Positions 8,178 to 10,000 of a DNA stretch of 10,000 bases are shown piece after piece. Source of the stretch: Stramonita haemastoma (lineage: Eukaryota; Mollusca; Gastropoda; Neogastropoda; Muricidae); contig CM060338.1 of assembly GCA_030674155.1 (NCBI GenBank), forward strand, positions 2,432,069 through 2,442,068, given 5' to 3'. Position numbers and translations under genes: made by a program. The notes beneath the pieces are model-generated. The model had not been told where the DNA came from, did no database searches, and saw only the letters and a list, made by a program, of their open reading frames with translations. Each line of letters starts with the position of its first letter. Within the stretch, counting starts at the first letter, position 1.

Positions 8178-8273
8178 TAGATAGATGGCTTGATGGAAAA
8201 AAAGCAGATCGCTGCTTACTCAATGTACCATCTGGAAATAAAAATTTGATTGATTGATTGATTGATTGATTGA
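8178..8273 (+). mobile_element. LINE 3' terminus (copy 1): hairpin, AATAAA, (TTGA)n
   Basis: TAGATAGATGGCTTGATG, an A-run, a perfect 6-bp hairpin (8202-8217), CTCAATGTACCATCTGG, AATAAA (8237-8242) and about seven TTGA units. All but the exact tail is repeated at 9406-9486, which marks it as the recurrent end of a dispersed family. The hairpin and repeat tail are the expected recognition module for the LINE's reverse transcriptase. Confidence 0.85.
8202..8217 (+). other. LINE terminus copy 1 stem-loop
   Basis: AAGCAG (8202-8207) pairs with CTGCTT (8212-8217) around the loop ATCG. The closing pair is G-C where the SINE copies have C-G. Confidence 0.8.
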
Positions 8274-8495
8274 GCACACTCGCTTTTCCCCAGCCAAGGT
8301 TAAGCAGCATTGTGCGTGGAGGGTTTACCCAGCTGTAATTGGGTACCTGCCCTCTTTAGGGTCAGGGAAGGTAAAGCAGCGAGAGAGAGGAGATGGGCGC
8401 CGCCCTCAATATGCTGGCCCCTAGAGAAGCTGAGGTCTCTGATACCTCGCTCCCCAAAGACCACACAGGTTATGGGACACCTTTACCTTTACTTT
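8274..8495. repeat. candidate interspersed repeat, GC-richer, ending in CTTTAC units
   Basis: This block is sharply different in base composition from the T-rich DNA before it. It has adjacent hairpins TACCCA/TGGGTA (8326-8345) and CCCT-CTTT-AGGG (8350-8361), GAGGT/ACCTC at 8432-8448, and ends GGGACACCTTTACCTTTAC, a short-repeat tail. It begins exactly after the LINE TTGA tail. From memory it resembles a dispersed gastropod repeat, but there is only one copy in this window, so orientation and class are unproven. Confidence 0.45.
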
Positions 8496-8655
8496 TTTTT
8501 GTTTTTTTTACTTCAGTTATTGTGATGTAAATCGTCACTACTGCTTTTGCCGTGAAGCCACTGACAAAAGGAGCCCTGTTTTACCACTGGTTTAAACTTT
8601 GCTTCAGAAACTTTAACAACATAGGAAAAGAGAGATGGAAAAAAAAAATAAATAA
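8496..8655. other. spacer with no recognisable feature
   Basis: T-runs at about 8492-8510 precede unique-looking DNA that reaches an A-run at 8639-8648. The frames here are short and lack any protein-like pattern. Confidence 0.5.
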
Positions 8656-8780
8656 TGGGTGGCGCTGCACTTGTAGCGACGCACTCTTCCCAGGGAAAAG
8701 CAGCCCGAAATTCACACAGAGAAATCTGCTGTGACATAAAAAGTAGTATAAAACAAAATACAGATAAAACAAAAAATTCC
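8656..8780 (+). mobile_element. candidate SINE-like tail with GNRA-capped hairpin
   Basis: The core GGGTGGCGCTGCAC...TAGCGACGCACTC is followed by an inverted repeat (CTTCCCAGGGAA), GCAGCCCGAAATTCACAC, then GAAATCTGCTGTGACA and an A-rich degenerate tail (about 8737-8776). From memory this closely resembles the 3' part of an abundant gastropod SINE that ends in AATAC-type units. The hairpin at 8712-8734 is a 9-bp stem with one bulged C capped by GAAA. No Pol III boxes are visible upstream, so the copy is truncated or the class is wrong. Confidence 0.5.
8712..8734 (+). other. bulged stem-loop with GAAA tetraloop
   Basis: TCACA+CAGA (8712-8720) pairs with TCTG (8725-8728) and TGTGA (8730-8734), with C8729 bulged and loop GAAA (8721-8724), a GNRA tetraloop. 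Confidence 0.7.
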
Positions 8781-8879
8781 AGACACATGTTCTTATAACT
8801 TGGGCTATATGGCAACGTTCTGGTGGCTCCTGCGACGGTACTGGAACCATTCGTATCGGTCATTGCCTTTCCAATGGAT

Positions 8880-9060
8880 CATTCCAGTGGCGTGGAGAGG
8901 GGGGTCTGCTGCATGGGTAACAGCTTGCCCTCCATACTTACCTACCCAGGCTTTGCGCTCTAAAGACTAGAGCGCAACTCCATAGTCTTCTGAGACTGAT
9001 GGGTGCCTACTATAGATGCATGGTGCCAGCAAGCACACAAGCCACTAATCCTTCCCTTCT
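8880..9060. repeat. candidate interspersed repeat with tandem hairpins
   Basis: It contains a perfect 10-bp stem, TTGCGCTCTA/TAGAGCGCAA with a 5-nt loop (8953-8977), and 6 nt later a 5-bp stem AGTCT-TCTG-AGACT (8984-8997). The GC-rich composition differs from the surroundings. GGTGCC is directly repeated at about 9001 and 9021. A structured repeat or SINE body is likely, but only one copy is present here. Confidence 0.4.
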
Positions 9061-9405
9061 CCGTATCTAAGTCTGCACTGGTTGAAACCTACAGATTTTA
9101 GTCGGCTAAGCTCATTTTCCACCTGACTTCAAACCAAAGCCACACTTTTTTTTCCTTTTCTTTTTTTTTCTCTCCGAAGTTAATCGGTGGACCATGGTTA
9201 GTTTGTAGGCTATGGACCAATGGCTATGGTGGTGACGTCACCCCCTGTGTGACCTGCCAGTCTTGTGGCCTTAAACTGGGACTAATGAAAGAGAGGGTTT
9301 CCTTGATTGGTAGTGTGTGAGTAATTGAGCATGTTAAGGGTGTGCTGGGTTATTCGTGTTCTCTCTGTCTCTGTCTCTCTGTCTCTGTCTTTTTTTTTGT
9401 TTTGC
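9061..9405. other. spacer with a CRE palindrome, no gene seen
   Basis: It holds T/C-rich runs (about 9146-9172), the palindromes ACCATGGT (9191-9198) and GGTGACGTCACC (9231-9242), a TCTG-rich patch (9359-9390) and a short T-run. No frame here is protein-like. Confidence 0.55.
9231..9242. promoter_or_regulatory. CRE-type palindrome
   Basis: GGTGACGTCACC is a perfect 12-bp palindrome with the CRE octamer TGACGTCA at 9233-9240, the second full CRE in the window. No transcription start or gene is visible near it, so function is unproven. Confidence 0.3.
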
Positions 9406-9486
9406 TAGATAGATGGCTTGATGAAAAAAAGCAAATTCATTGCTTACTCAATGTACCATCTGGAAATAAAATTTTGATTTGATTTG
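9406..9486 (+). mobile_element. LINE 3' terminus (copy 2), isolated
   Basis: This matches the terminus at 8178-8250 almost base for base: TAGATAGATGGCTTGATG, A-run, hairpin AAGCAA-ATTCA-TTGCTT (9429-9445), ACTCAATGTACCATCTGG, AATAAA (9465-9470), then TTTGATTTGATTT. Nothing of the LINE body precedes it, so it is either an extremely 5'-truncated insertion of about 80 bp or the tail of an unseen SINE. Confidence 0.82.
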
Positions 9487-9775
<289 letters not shown>

Positions 9776-9944
9776 AAATATGTATGTCAAAATGCTGGTT
9801 ACATTACTTCTTGTAGAGAAGCACATCCTCAAAATGCAAATACTTTATCATCTAAAAACACAAACAAATGCAGATCAATTTTACAAGTCATACAGAAAAC
9901 ACAAAACATCAAAACAGTGCGCGTGTGCGCGTGTACACACTGGG

Positions 9945-9946
<2 letters not shown>
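9776..9946. other. AT-rich spacer
   Basis: No gene is seen. A short alternating tract GTGCGCGTGTGCGCGTGTACAC at about 9917-9938 is Z-DNA-prone. Confidence 0.5.
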
Positions 9947-9976
<30 letters not shown>

Positions 9977-10000
9977 CACACACACACACACACACACACA
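9947..10000. repeat. (AC)n microsatellite, runs off the window
   Basis: AC units with a single AA interruption near 9975, continuing to the window end. Confidence 0.97.

Larger units (their letters stand above)
3373..8273 (+). mobile_element. 5'-truncated CR1/L2/Jockey-group LINE with inferred long 3' UTR
   Basis: The element comprises a reverse transcriptase frame (to 5448), a T/G-rich non-coding stretch, and a LINE-type terminus at 8178-8273 with hairpin, AATAAA (8237-8242) and TTGA units (8246-8273). No ORF1 and no apurinic endonuclease domain are present upstream, so the 5' end is lost in the linker between endonuclease and RT. No target-site duplication is evident, as is common for elements with microsatellite-like tails. 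That the coding part and the terminus 2.7 kb away belong to one insertion is inferred from orientation and order. A long 3' UTR or later nested insertions and expansions would both explain the distance. Confidence 0.6.

Noticed and set aside
3400..8280. Target-site duplication of the main LINE (AGAGCA/TGAGCA at the two ends)
   Set aside because: Only five matching bases beside a microsatellite tail; this is within chance.
8474..8495. Telomere-like or satellite repeat from the CTTTAC units
   Set aside because: There are only two or three units, not a telomere motif; better explained as a short element tail.
8513..8863. 116-residue frame on the minus strand with hydrophobic stretches
   Set aside because: It overlaps a likely SINE tail, has no recognisable motif, and its hydrophobic residues come from AT-rich DNA.

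Overview
The window is eukaryotic and repeat-dominated. I see no host gene. What it holds are remnants of several non-LTR retrotransposons (LINEs), short interspersed elements (SINEs) and many long microsatellites. A mollusc, probably a gastropod, fits best: LINE 3' ends with TTGA-type tails, a SINE carrying a 'CCTTCGGATGAGAC...GGTCCCGTGTG'-like core, and a second SINE-like tail that I recall from gastropod genomes. That assignment rests on family resemblance from memory, not on a search.

Layout. Positions 1-207 and 343-504 are simple repeats (TGTA, TG, CAGA, AAAG, AC). Positions 505-1213 are unique-looking AT-rich DNA with a cluster of CRE/ATF-like motifs near 962-1027. A tRNA-type SINE lies at about 1490-1798 (+). 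The C-terminal end of one LINE, with a CCHC knuckle, lies on the minus strand at 1965-2418 and abuts a GA array. A roughly 100-bp C-terminal scrap of a different LINE, ending in GGTGAA repeats, lies at 3038-3151.

The main element is a 5'-truncated CR1/L2/Jockey-group LINE. Its reverse transcriptase reading frame runs from about 3418 to 5448, with an intact FADD catalytic box and two frameshifts that together restore the original frame. A T/G-rich, C-poor stretch follows (about 5580-8180) and contains a mosaic tandem array of roughly 300-bp units (6293-7645). The stretch ends at 8178-8273 in a LINE 3' terminus: hairpin, AATAAA, then a TTGA tail. I infer that all of this is one element with a very long 3' UTR, but a composite of several insertions is possible.

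From 8274 to 9010 there are three further repeat candidates, each with marked hairpins. At 9406-9486 a second, isolated copy of the LINE terminus precedes TCTG and TC arrays, which run directly into a second, 5'-truncated copy of the SINE 3' half (9628-9775). The window ends in an AC array.

The most informative signal is that the LINE terminus and the SINE terminus share a 3' module: 'GATG', an A-run, a 6-bp hairpin AAGCAN/N'TGCTT, then similar downstream sequence. Across the four copies the loop-closing pair changes as C-G, C-G, G-C and A-T while the stem stays paired. This looks like a SINE that uses this LINE's reverse transcriptase through a shared tail structure.
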